Positions 19,358 through 28,000 of a stretch of 64,000 bases of DNA are shown here, one piece after another. Origin of the DNA: Sphingomonas sp. PAMC26645 (GTDB lineage Bacteria; Pseudomonadota; Alphaproteobacteria; Sphingomonadales; Sphingomonadaceae); contig NZ_CP039249.1 of the NCBI RefSeq assembly GCF_004795835.1, forward strand, positions 1,422,501 through 1,486,500. Reading direction: 5' to 3'. The stretch's first letter is position 1, and the number at the start of each line of letters is the position of its first letter. The position numbers and the translations under genes are program-made. The notes under the pieces are model-generated. The model did no database searches and was not told where the DNA came from. It saw only the letters and a list, made by a program, of their open reading frames with translations.

Positions 19358-19630
19358 ATGCCGAAGCGCGTGCTGACCGGTCTGGTCGTGTCCGACAAGG
19401 GCGACAAGACGGTGGTCGTGAACGTCGAGCGTAAGGTGAAGCACCCGCTCTACGGGAAGATCATCCGTCGCTCGAAGAAGTATCATGCTCATGACGAGAG
19501 CAACGAGTTCAAGCAGGGCGAGACCGTGCGGATCGAAGAGACCGCACCGATCTCCAAGCTGAAGACCTGGAAGGTGATCGAGCGGGTCAACACCCACGCG
19601 ACGCCGGAGCGGGCTTCGGCCGAGGGCTGA
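19358..19630 (+). CDS. rpsQ: 30S ribosomal protein S17
   Basis: The 90-residue OB-fold protein starts [20 protein letters not shown] and includes [20 protein letters not shown] and the motif [19 protein letters not shown]. It is the last gene of the classical S10 operon and is followed by two candidate terminators. Confidence 0.97.
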   Translation: MPKRVLTGLVVSDKGDKTVVVNVERKVKHPLYGKIIRRSKKYHAHDESNEFKQGETVRIEETAPISKLKTWKVIERVNTHATPERASAEG

Positions 19631-19634
19631 ATCA

Positions 19635-19677
19635 AACACGAGGGCAGGGGGGCAACTCCCTGCGCTCTTGTTTTCGT
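19635..19677 (+). terminator. candidate terminator after rpsQ (first)
   Basis: ACACGAGGGCAGGG and CCCTGCGCTCTTGT pair with two mismatches around GGGCAACT and are followed by TTTT. It lies directly after rpsQ, at the S10/spc operon boundary. Confidence 0.5.
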
Positions 19678-19705
19678 AAACTGGAACGGCTAAGCGGCCG
19701 CTCCT

Positions 19706-19741
19706 CCCCGCTGCGGTTCGTCCGTGGCGGGGTGATTTTTT
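19706..19741 (+). terminator. candidate terminator before rplN (second)
   Basis: CCCCGC and GCGGGG pair, with an inner CGG-TTCGT-CCG stem, and are followed by TGATTTTTT. It lies about 50 bp before the rplN start; it may attenuate read-through into the spc genes. Confidence 0.5.
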
Positions 19742-19793
19742 AGGCGGGGTTCGGTCGGTATCGACCCCAGAGACAGAGAAGGGATACGGATCC

Positions 19794-20162
19794 ATGATCC
19801 AGATGCAGTCCAATCTCGACGTCGCTGACAACAGCGGCGCGAAGCGGGTGCAGTGCATCAAGGTGCTTGGGGGTTCCAAGCGTCGTGTTGCAGGCGTTGG
19901 CGACATCATCGTCGTCAGCATCAAGGAAGCGCAGCCACGTGGCCGTGTGAAGAAGGGCGACGTTCACCGCGCGGTGATCGTGCGTACCGCCAAGGATATC
20001 CGCCGTGCAGACGGTACGGTCATCCGCTTCGACGGCAACGCCGCGGTGCTGGTCAACAAGAACGAGGAGCCGATCGGCACCCGTATCTTCGGCCCAGTCG
20101 TTCGCGAGCTGCGCGGCAAGAAGCACATGAAGATCATCAGCCTTGCGCCGGAGGTGCTGTAA
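19794..20162 (+). CDS. rplN: 50S ribosomal protein L14
   Basis: The 122-residue protein begins [20 protein letters not shown] and contains [20 protein letters not shown] and the C-terminal [20 protein letters not shown]. It forms part of an intersubunit bridge. First gene of the spc operon; AGAAGGGATACGG precedes the ATG. Its stop overlaps rplX by 1 bp. Confidence 0.97.
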   Translation: MIQMQSNLDVADNSGAKRVQCIKVLGGSKRRVAGVGDIIVVSIKEAQPRGRVKKGDVHRAVIVRTAKDIRRADGTVIRFDGNAAVLVNKNEEPIGTRIFGPVVRELRGKKHMKIISLAPEVL

Positions 20163-20479
20163 TGGCGTCGCAGCGTATCAAGAAGGGTGACAAGGTCATC
20201 GTCCTGTCCGGCAAGGACAAGGGCAAGACCGGTGAAGTCACCGTCTCCATGCCGAAGACCGATAAGGTCGTCGTATCGGGCGTCAACATCGCCGTGCGCC
20301 ACACCAAGCCGACTCAGGGTGACCCGCAGGGTGGCCTGATCCGCAAGGAAGCACCGATGCACGTTTCGAAGGTTGCGCACGTGACCGCCGACGGCAAGCC
20401 GACCCGCGTCCGCTTCGAGGAGCAGGACGGCAAGAAGGTCCGCGTCGCCGTCAAGACCGGGGAGAAGATCAATGGTTGA
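20162..20479 (+). CDS. rplX: 50S ribosomal protein L24
   Basis: The 105-residue protein begins [20 protein letters not shown] with the KOW motif [19 protein letters not shown], then [20 protein letters not shown]. It initiates 50S assembly. Overlaps rplN by 1 bp and rplE by 8 bp. Confidence 0.97.
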   Translation: MASQRIKKGDKVIVLSGKDKGKTGEVTVSMPKTDKVVVSGVNIAVRHTKPTQGDPQGGLIRKEAPMHVSKVAHVTADGKPTRVRFEEQDGKKVRVAVKTGEKING

Positions 20480-21095
20480 TCAGGACACTGGCGCTGAGAA
20501 CACCGGCACCGAGGCCGTCTACGTTGCGCGCATGCGCAAGCTGTACGACGAGACGATCATCAAGGCGATGACCGAGAAGTTCGGTTACAAGAACGTCATG
20601 GAGATCCCGCGGCTCGACAAGATCGTGCTGAACATGGGCGTCGGCGAAGCCACGCAGGACAAGAAGAAGGTCGACCAGGCTGCTTCCGAAATGGAGCTGA
20701 TCGCCGGCCAGAAGCCTGTCGTGACGAAGGCCAAGAAGTCGATCGCGCAGTTCAAGCTGCGTGAAGGCATGCCGATCGGCGTGAAGGTCACCCTTCGCCG
20801 CGAGCGCATGTACGAGTTTCTCGACCGTTTCATCACGATCGCTCTTCCCCGCGTCCGCGATTTCCGCGGGCTCAACCCGAAGAGCTTCGATGGCCGTGGC
20901 AACTATGCCTGCGGTATCAAGGAGCAGATCGTGTTCCCAGAAATCAGCTATGACCGGGTCGACAAGGTCCGCGGCATGGATGTGATCGTGACGACGACCG
21001 CAAAGACCGACGACGAGGCTCGCGAGCTTCTTCGTCTGTTCGGTTTCCCGTTCCCGATCGAAGACGACGCTGCCGACGAGAAGAAGGCAGCTTAA
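20472..21095 (+). CDS. rplE: 50S ribosomal protein L5
   Basis: The 207-residue protein contains the L5 core [20 protein letters not shown] and [20 protein letters not shown] and the [21 protein letters not shown] end. It binds 5S rRNA. The ATG at 20472 adds about 20 acidic/threonine residues and 8 C-terminal ones relative to E. coli L5 (179); an in-frame ATG at 20532 would give a length closer to other bacteria, but its ribosome site is no better. Confidence 0.95.
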   Translation: MVDQDTGAENTGTEAVYVARMRKLYDETIIKAMTEKFGYKNVMEIPRLDKIVLNMGVGEATQDKKKVDQAASEMELIAGQKPVVTKAKKSIAQFKLREGMPIGVKVTLRRERMYEFLDRFITIALPRVRDFRGLNPKSFDGRGNYACGIKEQIVFPEISYDRVDKVRGMDVIVTTTAKTDDEARELLRLFGFPFPIEDDAADEKKAA

Positions 21096-21160
21096 CTACC
21101 AACCGCCGCCCCTGACCTCGTGTCACGGGCGGCGCTTCAGGAAAGAAAGAACTTAAGTCG

Positions 21161-21466
21161 ATGGCGAAACTGAGTTCAGTCAACAAGAACGAGCGCCGCA
21201 AGCGCATGGTCAAGCAGTATGCCCCGAAGTACGCGGCACTGAAGGCAATCGCAGCGGACAAGACGCTCGACGACGGTGAGCGTCTGATCGCTCGCCTCAA
21301 GATGGCGGCACTGCCGCGCAACGCGAACCCGACCCGCATCCGTAACCGGTGCGAGCTGACCGGTCGCCCGCGCGCCTATTACCGCAAGTTCCGGCTCTGC
21401 CGTATTCAGCTGCGCGATCTGGCCAACAAGGGCCTCATCCCCGGCGTCACGAAGTCGAGCTGGTAA
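21161..21466 (+). CDS. rpsN: 30S ribosomal protein S14
   Basis: The 101-residue protein begins [20 protein letters not shown] and ends with [20 protein letters not shown] and PGVTKSSW. Only isolated cysteines are present, so this is the long zinc-free S14 type. AGGAAAGAAAG precedes the ATG. Confidence 0.97.
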   Translation: MAKLSSVNKNERRKRMVKQYAPKYAALKAIAADKTLDDGERLIARLKMAALPRNANPTRIRNRCELTGRPRAYYRKFRLCRIQLRDLANKGLIPGVTKSSW

Positions 21467-21476
21467 GGACTAAATC

Positions 21477-21872
21477 ATGGCAGTGACCGATCCCCTGGGT
21501 GATTTGCTCACCCGTATCCGTAATGGCCAGCGCGCGAAGAAGGACTCCGTCCTGACGCCGGCGTCGAAGCTGCGCGTCCGCGTGCTCGACGTTCTGCAGC
21601 GCGAAGGCTATATCCGTGGCTATAGCGAAGAGCAGATGGGCCCCGCGGCCGGCCTTCGCATCGAGCTGAAGTATTTCGAGGGCCAGCCTGCGATCAAGCA
21701 TGTCGCGCGTGTCTCGAAGCCCGGCCGTCGCGTCTATTCCGGCTCGCAGGAACTCCCGCGCGTCCGTAACGGCCTCGGCATCACCATCGTCTCGACGCCC
21801 CGCGGCGTGCTTTCGGATTCCGAAGCACGCGAGCAGAACGTCGGCGGCGAAGTCCTCGCGGAGGTGTTCTGA
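21477..21872 (+). CDS. rpsH: 30S ribosomal protein S8
   Basis: The 131-residue protein begins [20 protein letters not shown] and ends with the S8 C-terminal signature [20 protein letters not shown]. In E. coli S8 represses the spc operon by binding near rplE. Overlaps rplF by 1 bp. Confidence 0.97.
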   Translation: MAVTDPLGDLLTRIRNGQRAKKDSVLTPASKLRVRVLDVLQREGYIRGYSEEQMGPAAGLRIELKYFEGQPAIKHVARVSKPGRRVYSGSQELPRVRNGLGITIVSTPRGVLSDSEAREQNVGGEVLAEVF

Positions 21873-22405
21873 TGAGCCGCATTGGTAAGAAGCCGGTCAC
21901 CGTACCGGCAGGCATCACGCCGACCATCGAGAACAAGCAGCTGACGATGAAGGGTCCCAAGGGTACCCTCAAAATGCCGCTTCGCGACGAGATCAGCTAC
22001 ACGATCGAAGACGGCGGCATTTCGGTGCAGCCGGCCAACGACACCAAGCGCGCTCGCGCGTTCTGGGGCATGCAGCGGACCATGGTGCAGAACCTGGTCA
22101 CCGGCGTGTCGGAAGGCTTCACCAAGAAGCTGCTGATCACCGGCGTCGGCTATCGTGCCGCAGCACAGGGTCGCAACCTCAAGCTGCAGCTCGGCTACAG
22201 CCATGACGTCAACATCGACGTGCCGGAGGGGATCGAAGTCAAGACCCCCGACAACACGACGATCGAGATCTCGGGTTCGGACAAGCAGATGGTCGGTCAG
22301 CTGGCCGCGGAAATTCGTCAGTGGCGCAAGCCTGAGCCTTACAAGGGCAAGGGTATCAAGTACGACGGCGAGTTCATCTTCCGCAAGGAAGGGAAGAAGA
22401 AGTAA
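21872..22405 (+). CDS. rplF: 50S ribosomal protein L6
   Basis: The 177-residue protein begins [20 protein letters not shown] and contains [20 protein letters not shown] and the terminal [23 protein letters not shown] segment. It lies near the sarcin-ricin loop. Single-base overlaps with rpsH and rplR. Confidence 0.97.
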   Translation: MSRIGKKPVTVPAGITPTIENKQLTMKGPKGTLKMPLRDEISYTIEDGGISVQPANDTKRARAFWGMQRTMVQNLVTGVSEGFTKKLLITGVGYRAAAQGRNLKLQLGYSHDVNIDVPEGIEVKTPDNTTIEISGSDKQMVGQLAAEIRQWRKPEPYKGKGIKYDGEFIFRKEGKKK

Positions 22406-22761
22406 TGACCAAGGGACTTTCTCTTTTCGCCAAGCGGCGTCGCCGCAACCGTACCGCGCTCCGCGCACGTGCAGGCACCCGTCCGCGGTTGTCGGTGCAT
22501 CGCTCGGGCAAGCACATCTATGCTCAGGTGATCGACGATGCCGCCGGCACGACGGTCGCATCGGCCTCGACGCTGGAGAAGGACGTGCGCGGCACGTCCG
22601 GCGCCAACATCGACGCGGCGACTTCGGTCGGCAAGCGCGTCGCCGAGGCTGCCAAGGCAGCGGGCGTGACCCAGGTCGTGTTCGATCGCGGCGGCTTCCT
22701 CTACCACGGTCGCGTGAAGGCTCTTGCCGATGCCGCGCGCGAAGCCGGATTGGAGTTCTAA
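22405..22761 (+). CDS. rplR: 50S ribosomal protein L18
   Basis: The 118-residue protein contains [20 protein letters not shown] and the C-terminal [20 protein letters not shown]. It binds 5S rRNA with L5. Begins at the last base of rplF. Confidence 0.97.
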   Translation: MTKGLSLFAKRRRRNRTALRARAGTRPRLSVHRSGKHIYAQVIDDAAGTTVASASTLEKDVRGTSGANIDAATSVGKRVAEAAKAAGVTQVVFDRGGFLYHGRVKALADAAREAGLEF

Positions 22762-22764
22762 GAC

Positions 22765-23559
22765 ATGGCTGACGAAAACAACACGCCGGCAGTAATCGCT
22801 CCCGAGACGACCGCCCAGGACGTCACGGCTCAGAATGTCCCGCAGAGCACTGGCTACCAGGGCAACAACGGTGGCGGTCGCGGTCGCGGCGGTCCCGGTG
22901 GCGGCGGCGGCGGTGGTCGTGGTGGCCCCGGCGGCAACCGCAGCGGTGGCCCAGGCGGCAACCGCGGTGGTCGCGACGGCGGTCGCGGTCGCGACAATCG
23001 TGGCGGTCGTCCCGGTGCGGACGATGGCGGCGAAGAGCTGATCGAGAAGCTGGTGCACATCAACCGCGTCTCGAAGACGGTCAAGGGCGGTAAGCGCTTC
23101 GGCTTCGCGGCGCTCGTCGTCGTCGGCGACGGCAAGGGTCGTGCAGGCTTCGGTCATGGCAAGGCACGCGAAGTGCCGGAAGCCATCTCGAAGGCGACGG
23201 CTGCTGCCAAGAAGAAGATGGTTCGCGTTCCGTTGAAGGACGGTCGCACGCTGCATCATGACGGCAACGGTCACTTCGGTGCCGGCAAGGTCACGCTGCG
23301 GTCCGCGCCTCAGGGTACGGGCATCATCGCCGGTGGCCCGATGCGCGCAGTCTTCGAATCGCTGGGCGTTGCGGACGTTGTGACCAAGTCGGTCGGCACG
23401 TCGAACCCCTACAACATGATCCGCGCCACGTTCGAGGCCCTTGGCGAGCAGACCTCGCCCAAGGCCGTCGCACAGCGTCGCGGCAAGAAGATCGCCGACC
23501 TGCTCGGCCATGGTGGTTCGAAGACCGCCGAGGCCGATGCAGCTGCGATCACGGAGTAA
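22765..23559 (+). CDS. rpsE: 30S ribosomal protein S5 with a Gly/Arg-rich N-terminal extension
   Basis: At 264 residues it is about 100 longer than E. coli S5 (167). Residues 90-260 are the canonical S5: [34 protein letters not shown] and the C-terminal [15 protein letters not shown]. Residues 1-30 are acidic/Gln-rich, and about 31-88 are RGG/GGN-type low complexity (repeated GGRGRGG, GGNRSGG, GGNRGG). The codons there follow the genome's bias, so it is not an assembly artefact by that test. S5 guards decoding accuracy and mRNA unwinding at the entry channel; the extension may add RNA binding. Confidence 0.96.
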   Translation: MADENNTPAVIAPETTAQDVTAQNVPQSTGYQGNNGGGRGRGGPGGGGGGGRGGPGGNRSGGPGGNRGGRDGGRGRDNRGGRPGADDGGEELIEKLVHINRVSKTVKGGKRFGFAALVVVGDGKGRAGFGHGKAREVPEAISKATAAAKKKMVRVPLKDGRTLHHDGNGHFGAGKVTLRSAPQGTGIIAGGPMRAVFESLGVADVVTKSVGTSNPYNMIRATFEALGEQTSPKAVAQRRGKKIADLLGHGGSKTAEADAAAITE

Positions 23560-23565
23560 GCGATC

Positions 23566-23742
23566 ATGGCAACCATCAAGATTACGCAGACCGGTTCGCC
23601 GATCCGCCGCGAGAAGGACCAGCGCGCAACGCTGATCGGTCTCGGTCTCAACAAGATGCACAAGACCCGCGAGCTGGAAGACAGCCCAGAGGTCCGCGGC
23701 ATGATCCGCAAGGTGCAGCACATGGTGTCGGTCGAAGGCTGA
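23566..23742 (+). CDS. rpmD: 50S ribosomal protein L30
   Basis: A 58-residue protein starting [20 protein letters not shown] with the L30 signature [20 protein letters not shown] and ending in QHMVSVEG. It begins 6 bp after rpsE and is in the expected place between rpsE and rplO. It is short and easily missed. Confidence 0.97.
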   Translation: MATIKITQTGSPIRREKDQRATLIGLGLNKMHKTRELEDSPEVRGMIRKVQHMVSVEG

Positions 23743-23862
23743 GCCTTCTCGCTACCTAGTGACAAATACCGGGAAGGGGGCTAACGGCCCCCTTCCTCAT
23801 TTCCGGATTCGAACCCGGCGATTTCAAACCAGCGCGTAACAAGCGAAAGCGAGTGCATTACC

Positions 23863-24405
23863 ATGAAGCTCAACGAACTCCGCGATAACGAAGGTGCCCG
23901 TAAGTCCAAGATGCGCGTCGGACGCGGCATCGGCTCGGGCAAGGGCAAGACCGCAGGCCGCGGCCAGAAGGGCCAGAAGAGCCGCGAGGGCGTCTCCATC
24001 GCCGGCTTCGAAGGCGGCCAGATGCCACTGCACATGCGTCTGCCTAAGCGCGGCTTCAACAACATCTTCCGCAAGGACTTCGCAGAGGTCAACCTCGGCG
24101 CGATCCAGCTCGCGGTCGACGCCGGCAAGATCGAGGCTAACGCCACGCTCGACCACGACGCGCTGAAGGCCGCTGGCCTGGCACGCGGCGGCAAGGACGG
24201 CGTCCGCCTCCTCGCCAAGGGCGAGCTGACCACGGTCCTCTCGTTCACCGTCGACGGCGCGTCGAAGGGCGCGATCGAGGCGGTCGAGAAGATCGGCGGC
24301 AAGGTCGAGGTGATCCACTTCGTCCCCGCAGCCGAGAAGGCTGCCGCCAAGAAGGGCGTGAAGTACAAGGAGCGTGCGGCGCACAAGGCGTCGTTCAAGG
24401 CTTAA
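23863..24405 (+). CDS. rplO: 50S ribosomal protein L15
   Basis: The 180-residue protein begins [20 protein letters not shown] with the Gly-rich [20 protein letters not shown] segment. It ends with an extra basic/Ala tail ([20 protein letters not shown]) that makes it longer than E. coli L15 (144). A strong terminator follows. Confidence 0.97.
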   Translation: MKLNELRDNEGARKSKMRVGRGIGSGKGKTAGRGQKGQKSREGVSIAGFEGGQMPLHMRLPKRGFNNIFRKDFAEVNLGAIQLAVDAGKIEANATLDHDALKAAGLARGGKDGVRLLAKGELTTVLSFTVDGASKGAIEAVEKIGGKVEVIHFVPAAEKAAAKKGVKYKERAAHKASFKA

Positions 24406-24413
24406 GCCGGACT

Positions 24414-24449
24414 AAAGGGGGCGGGTGCTGATGCACCCGCCCCCTTTTT
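24414..24449 (+). terminator. intrinsic terminator of the spc operon after rplO
   Basis: A perfect 15-bp stem, AAAGGGGGCGGGTGC with GCACCCGCCCCCTTT, closes a TGAT loop and runs into TTTTT. It separates rplO from secY, which therefore has its own promoter. Confidence 0.9.
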
Positions 24450-24486
24450 GTTTGCCCGGAGTGCTCCTCTCTTCCGTTCGCTCTTC

Positions 24487-24690
24487 GCGTAGTCGAAGTG
24501 TACCTCCTTCGGGGCACTATCCTCCGACTTCGCTCACGACGAACGGGTAGGGGCGACCCTCATCCCCGTTCGTCCTGAGTAGGGGCTGAGCGAAGCCGAA
24601 GACCCGTATCGAAGGATCTGTCCCAAGCGAGCGGGTCCTTCGATACGCCGCTTCGACAAGCTCAGCGTCTACTCAGGACGAACGGAGTGG
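24487..24690. repeat. interspersed inverted repeat between rplO and secY
   Basis: GTTCGTCCTGAGTAGGGGCT (from 24568) and its inverted partner CAGCGTCTACTCAGGACGAAC (to about 24685) flank two opposed ATCGAAGGA/TCCTTCGAT motifs. A decayed partial copy (24487-24545) precedes it. This is the CTTCGACAAGCTCAG type of repeat common in sphingomonads. Confidence 0.75.
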
Positions 24691-24711
24691 GCACTTAGGC
24701 CACCTAGCCAT

Positions 24712-24739
24712 TAGACAAGCGCGCCCGTGCGCCTATATG
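24712..24739 (+). promoter_or_regulatory. probable promoter of secY-adk
   Basis: TAGACA (24712-24717, five of six to TTGACA) and TATATG (24734-24739) are 16 bp apart, about 58 bp before secY. It lies just outside the repeat, consistent with a separate secY transcript. Confidence 0.5.
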
Positions 24740-24797
24740 AGCGGCGGGGGCGGTCACAACGCATCCCGCCTTCTTTGTTTCCAGGACGATCACACGC

Positions 24798-26162
24798 ATG
24801 GCATCCGCAGCCGACCAGATGGCGCAAAGCATCAGCCTTTCGAAATTCGCGAAGGCGACCGACCTCAAGAAGCGGTTGTGGTTCACGATCGGTGCGCTGA
24901 TCATTTTCCGCCTGCTCAGCTATGTCCCGCTGCCGGGTGTCGACCCGACCGCGCTCGGCCTGCTCTCGCAGCAGACGCAGGGCGGCGTGCTCGATTTCTT
25001 CAACACCTTCTCGGGTGGCTCGCTCAGCCGCATGTCGCTGATCGCGCTCGGCGTGATGCCCTACATCACCGCCTCGATCGTGGTGCAGCTCGCGACGTCG
25101 CTGTCGCCGACGCTCGCCGCCATCAAGAAGGACGGCGAATCGGGCCGCAAGCGCCTCAACCAGTACACGCGCTACGGCACCGTCGGTCTGACCGCGGTGC
25201 AGGGCTATTTCATCGCCGTCGGCCTTGAGACGCTCGGTGCCGCACAGGGCATCCAGGCGGTCATCGAGCCCGGCATGATGTTCCGCGTCGCCGCGGTCAT
25301 CTCGCTGATCGGCGGTACGATGTTCCTGATGTGGCTCGGCGAGCAGATCACCAGCCGCGGTATCGGCAACGGTGTCTCGCTGATCATCATGGCCGGCATC
25401 GTCGCGCATCTGCCCGTCACGCTCGTCAACCTGCTCGAAGGCGGCCGCTCGGGCTCGCTCGATCCGATCAAGCTGATCGGCATCGTCGTCGCGGTGGTCG
25501 TGCTGATCCTCTTCATCTGCTTCATGGAGCGCGCGCAGCGCCGCATCCTGATCCAGTATCCCAAGCGTCAAACGCAGCGCGGCATGCAGGCCGATCGCAG
25601 CCATCTGCCGCTGAAGATCAACACCGCCGGCGTCATCCCGCCGATTTTCGCGTCGTCGCTGCTGCTGATGCCGCTGACGATCTCGCAGTTCGCCGGTCAG
25701 CGCGTCGCGGGCGAGTCGAAGTGGGGTGACTTCATCATCACCCTCAACCAGTACCTGCAGCACGGTAGCCCTGTGTACATGCTGCTGTACGGCGCCGGCA
25801 TCATCTTCTTCTCGTTCTTCTACACCGCGGTCGTCTTCAACCCCGAGGAAACCGCCGACAACCTGAAGCGCAATGGCGGGTTCATCCCCGGCATCCGCCC
25901 GGGCAAGAACACCGAGAATTACTTCGATTACGTGCTGACGCGCATCACCGTCATCGGCGCGGCGTATCTGACGATCATCTGCCTGTTGCCCGAATATCTG
26001 GTGACCGCGTTGCAGATCCCGTTCTACCTCGGTGGCACCAGCCTGCTGATCGTCGTCAACGTGACGATGGACACGGTGACGCAGATCCAGTCGCACCTGC
26101 TGGCGCACCAGTATGGCGACCTGATCAAGAAGGCGAAGCTCAAGGGCAATCGACTTCGCTAA
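24798..26162 (+). CDS. secY: preprotein translocase subunit SecY
   Basis: The 454-residue protein has ten expected membrane helices, with SecY signatures LSYVPLPGVDPTAL, PYITASIVVQLATSL and the C-terminal HQYGDLIKKAKLKGNR. With SecE and SecG it forms the inner-membrane translocation channel. It follows the rplO terminator after a promoter and repeats, and is followed by adk after 52 bp, as in other alphaproteobacteria. Confidence 0.97.
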   Translation: MASAADQMAQSISLSKFAKATDLKKRLWFTIGALIIFRLLSYVPLPGVDPTALGLLSQQTQGGVLDFFNTFSGGSLSRMSLIALGVMPYITASIVVQLATSLSPTLAAIKKDGESGRKRLNQYTRYGTVGLTAVQGYFIAVGLETLGAAQGIQAVIEPGMMFRVAAVISLIGGTMFLMWLGEQITSRGIGNGVSLIIMAGIVAHLPVTLVNLLEGGRSGSLDPIKLIGIVVAVVVLILFICFMERAQRRILIQYPKRQTQRGMQADRSHLPLKINTAGVIPPIFASSLLLMPLTISQFAGQRVAGESKWGDFIITLNQYLQHGSPVYMLLYGAGIIFFSFFYTAVVFNPEETADNLKRNGGFIPGIRPGKNTENYFDYVLTRITVIGAAYLTIICLLPEYLVTALQIPFYLGGTSLLIVVNVTMDTVTQIQSHLLAHQYGDLIKKAKLKGNRLR

Positions 26163-26214
26163 GCCGCGCGTCTAACGCGGTAAAAATCCTGCACGAACGA
26201 GGGGAGTGCGTTTC

Positions 26215-26865
26215 GTGAATATCATCCTTCTTGGACCGCCCGGCGCGGGCAAGGGCACGCAAGCCGCCACGCTCGTCAACGAGCGTGGCATGGTCCAGCT
26301 TTCGACCGGCGACATGCTGCGCGCAGCGGTCGCCGCCGGAACGCCGGTCGGCCTTCAGGCGAAGTCCGTCATGGAATCGGGCGGTCTCGTGTCTGATGAG
26401 ATCGTGTCAGGCATCATCGGCGAGCGTCTCAACCAGCCGGACACGGCCAACGGCGTCATCTTCGACGGCTATCCGCGCACCGCGGCACAGGCGGAAGCGC
26501 TCGACGGTCTGCTCGCCGATCGTGGCCGGACCCTCGATTATGTCATCGAACTCGGCGTCGACGAAGCCGCGCTGATCGACCGCGTCGTCGGCCGCTACAC
26601 CTGCGCCAAATGCGGCACTGGCTATCACGATCGCTACAAGAAGCCGGCCGTGGCCGGCGTCTGCGACGTATGCGGCTCGACCGAGTTCAAGCGCCGTCCC
26701 GACGACAATGCGGAAACGGTCCACAACCGCATGGCCGAATACCGCGCTAAGACGGCGCCGATCCTGCCGATCTACGACGCACGGGGCCTGGTCCACCGTG
26801 TCGACGGCATGGCCGACATCGCGCATGTGGGCGCCGCAATCGCAGCGATCCTCGACGAGAAGTAA
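26215..26865 (+). CDS. adk: adenylate kinase
   Basis: The 216-residue protein has the P-loop GPPGAGKGTQAA (about residues 7-18), the NMP-binding and LID domains, and the LID carries four cysteines (CAKCG and CDVCG) that would bind zinc or structural metal. It equilibrates ATP, ADP and AMP. The GTG at 26215 gives VNIILLGPPGAGKG, the usual N-terminus, with AGGGGAG at the right distance; a GTG at 26206 lies too close to that ribosome site. Confidence 0.95.
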   Translation: MNIILLGPPGAGKGTQAATLVNERGMVQLSTGDMLRAAVAAGTPVGLQAKSVMESGGLVSDEIVSGIIGERLNQPDTANGVIFDGYPRTAAQAEALDGLLADRGRTLDYVIELGVDEAALIDRVVGRYTCAKCGTGYHDRYKKPAVAGVCDVCGSTEFKRRPDDNAETVHNRMAEYRAKTAPILPIYDARGLVHRVDGMADIAHVGAAIAAILDEK

Positions 26866-26922
26866 GTGTGTTCCGCCGCGGAAGCGGGGCCCCAGTTATG
26901 GGCCGCGCCCTCGCCCCCTCAT

Positions 26923-27030
26923 CCGTCATCCCGGCGAACGCCGGGACCCACGGATACGGTGGACCAAGCGAGAGCGTGCTACCACCCCCCACTCCGCAAC
27001 CATGGGTCCAGGCGTTCGCCGGGATGACGG
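26923..27030. repeat. inverted repeat downstream of adk
   Basis: CCGTCATCCCGGCGAACGCC (26923) and GGCGTTCGCCGGGATGACGG (27011-27030) are inverted copies about 60 bp apart. Another sphingomonad-type repeat pair, unrelated in sequence to the CCTCCCCC family. Confidence 0.85.
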
Positions 27031-27268
27031 GGTAGGGGTGGGGTAGATTTCTCGGACGGTTTCGTATCGAGCCCCACAACAACCATTAACATGACGAAAT
27101 TGTCACCCCTCGGTCATCGCCCTGACCCCCGCCCGATCCTAGAACCAACACGTGGCCAGCAACGGCCGCATGAGTTTCCAGAGATCGGTGCCCGTCACTC
27201 CCGGGGGTACCGTGGGGGCCGGCGGGAAGGGTTCTTTCCGCCGGCCTTTCCGTTTATAAGGGCAGGAG

Positions 27269-28000
27269 ATGGTGACCGAAATCGGTGGCAGGGAAGGTGA
27301 TACCGCGTTGAGCCGCAAGATCCTGATCGTCGAGGACGACGCCTCGACATCCGCCTATCTTGCCAAGGGCTTGGCCGAGGCCGGCCATGCAATCGAAGCG
27401 TGTGCAGACGGCCGCGACGGCCTGTTCCTCGCCAGCGAAGGCATTTTCGATCTCATCATCGCAGACCGCATGCTGCCGGGCCTCGACGGCCTGTCGATGG
27501 TCAGCGCGATCCGCGCCGCGGGCATCGCGACGCCGGTCCTGATCCTGTCCGCACTCGCCGCCGTCGACGACCGGGTCGATGGCCTCAAGGCCGGCGCCGA
27601 CGACTATCTGTGCAAGCCCTTCTCGTTCGCCGAACTCTCGGCGCGGATCGAGGCCATGCTCCGTCGCTCCGACCGTGCCGCGACCGAGCCGCAGAAGACC
27701 AAGCTCTCGGTCGGTGACCTCGAGATCGACCTGCTCGCTCGCGCCGTCTCCCGCGCCGGCCGCTCGATCCCGCTCGGCGCCCGCGAGTTCAACCTGCTCG
27801 AATTCCTCGCCCGCCATGCCGGCCAGGTCGTGACGCGGACGATGATGCTCGAGAAGATCTGGAACTATCATTTCGACCCGGGCTCGAACGTTGTCGACGT
27901 CCATATCGGCCGTCTCCGCCGCAAGCTCGAGGAAGGCTTCCCGACGCCGATCCTCCACACGGTCCGCGGCGCAGGCTACCGGCTCGCCGTAGAAGGGTGA
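27269..28000 (+). CDS. OmpR-family response regulator
   Basis: The 243-residue protein has a receiver domain with Asp-Asp at about 23-24, phospho-acceptor Asp66 (IADRMLPGLDG), and Lys116 in CKPFSF. Its C-terminal winged-helix domain shows LGAREFNLLEFLARHAGQ, SNVVDVHIGRLRRKLEEG and TVRGAGYRL. It overlaps the following kinase gene by 4 bp (GTGA), so the pair is a two-component system. GCAGGAG precedes the ATG; a TTG at 27308 (LSRKILIVED) is a shorter alternative. Target genes cannot be read from the sequence. Confidence 0.93.
   Translation: MVTEIGGREGDTALSRKILIVEDDASTSAYLAKGLAEAGHAIEACADGRDGLFLASEGIFDLIIADRMLPGLDGLSMVSAIRAAGIATPVLILSALAAVDDRVDGLKAGADDYLCKPFSFAELSARIEAMLRRSDRAATEPQKTKLSVGDLEIDLLARAVSRAGRSIPLGAREFNLLEFLARHAGQVVTRTMMLEKIWNYHFDPGSNVVDVHIGRLRRKLEEGFPTPILHTVRGAGYRLAVEG

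Noticed and set aside
22339..23721. 460-residue minus-strand frame opposite rpsE-rpmD
   Set aside because: Mirrors the Gly-rich S5 extension and ribosomal genes; not a protein.
24711..26108. 465-residue minus-strand frame opposite secY
   Set aside because: Antisense to secY, very rich in Arg/Asp/His, no family features.
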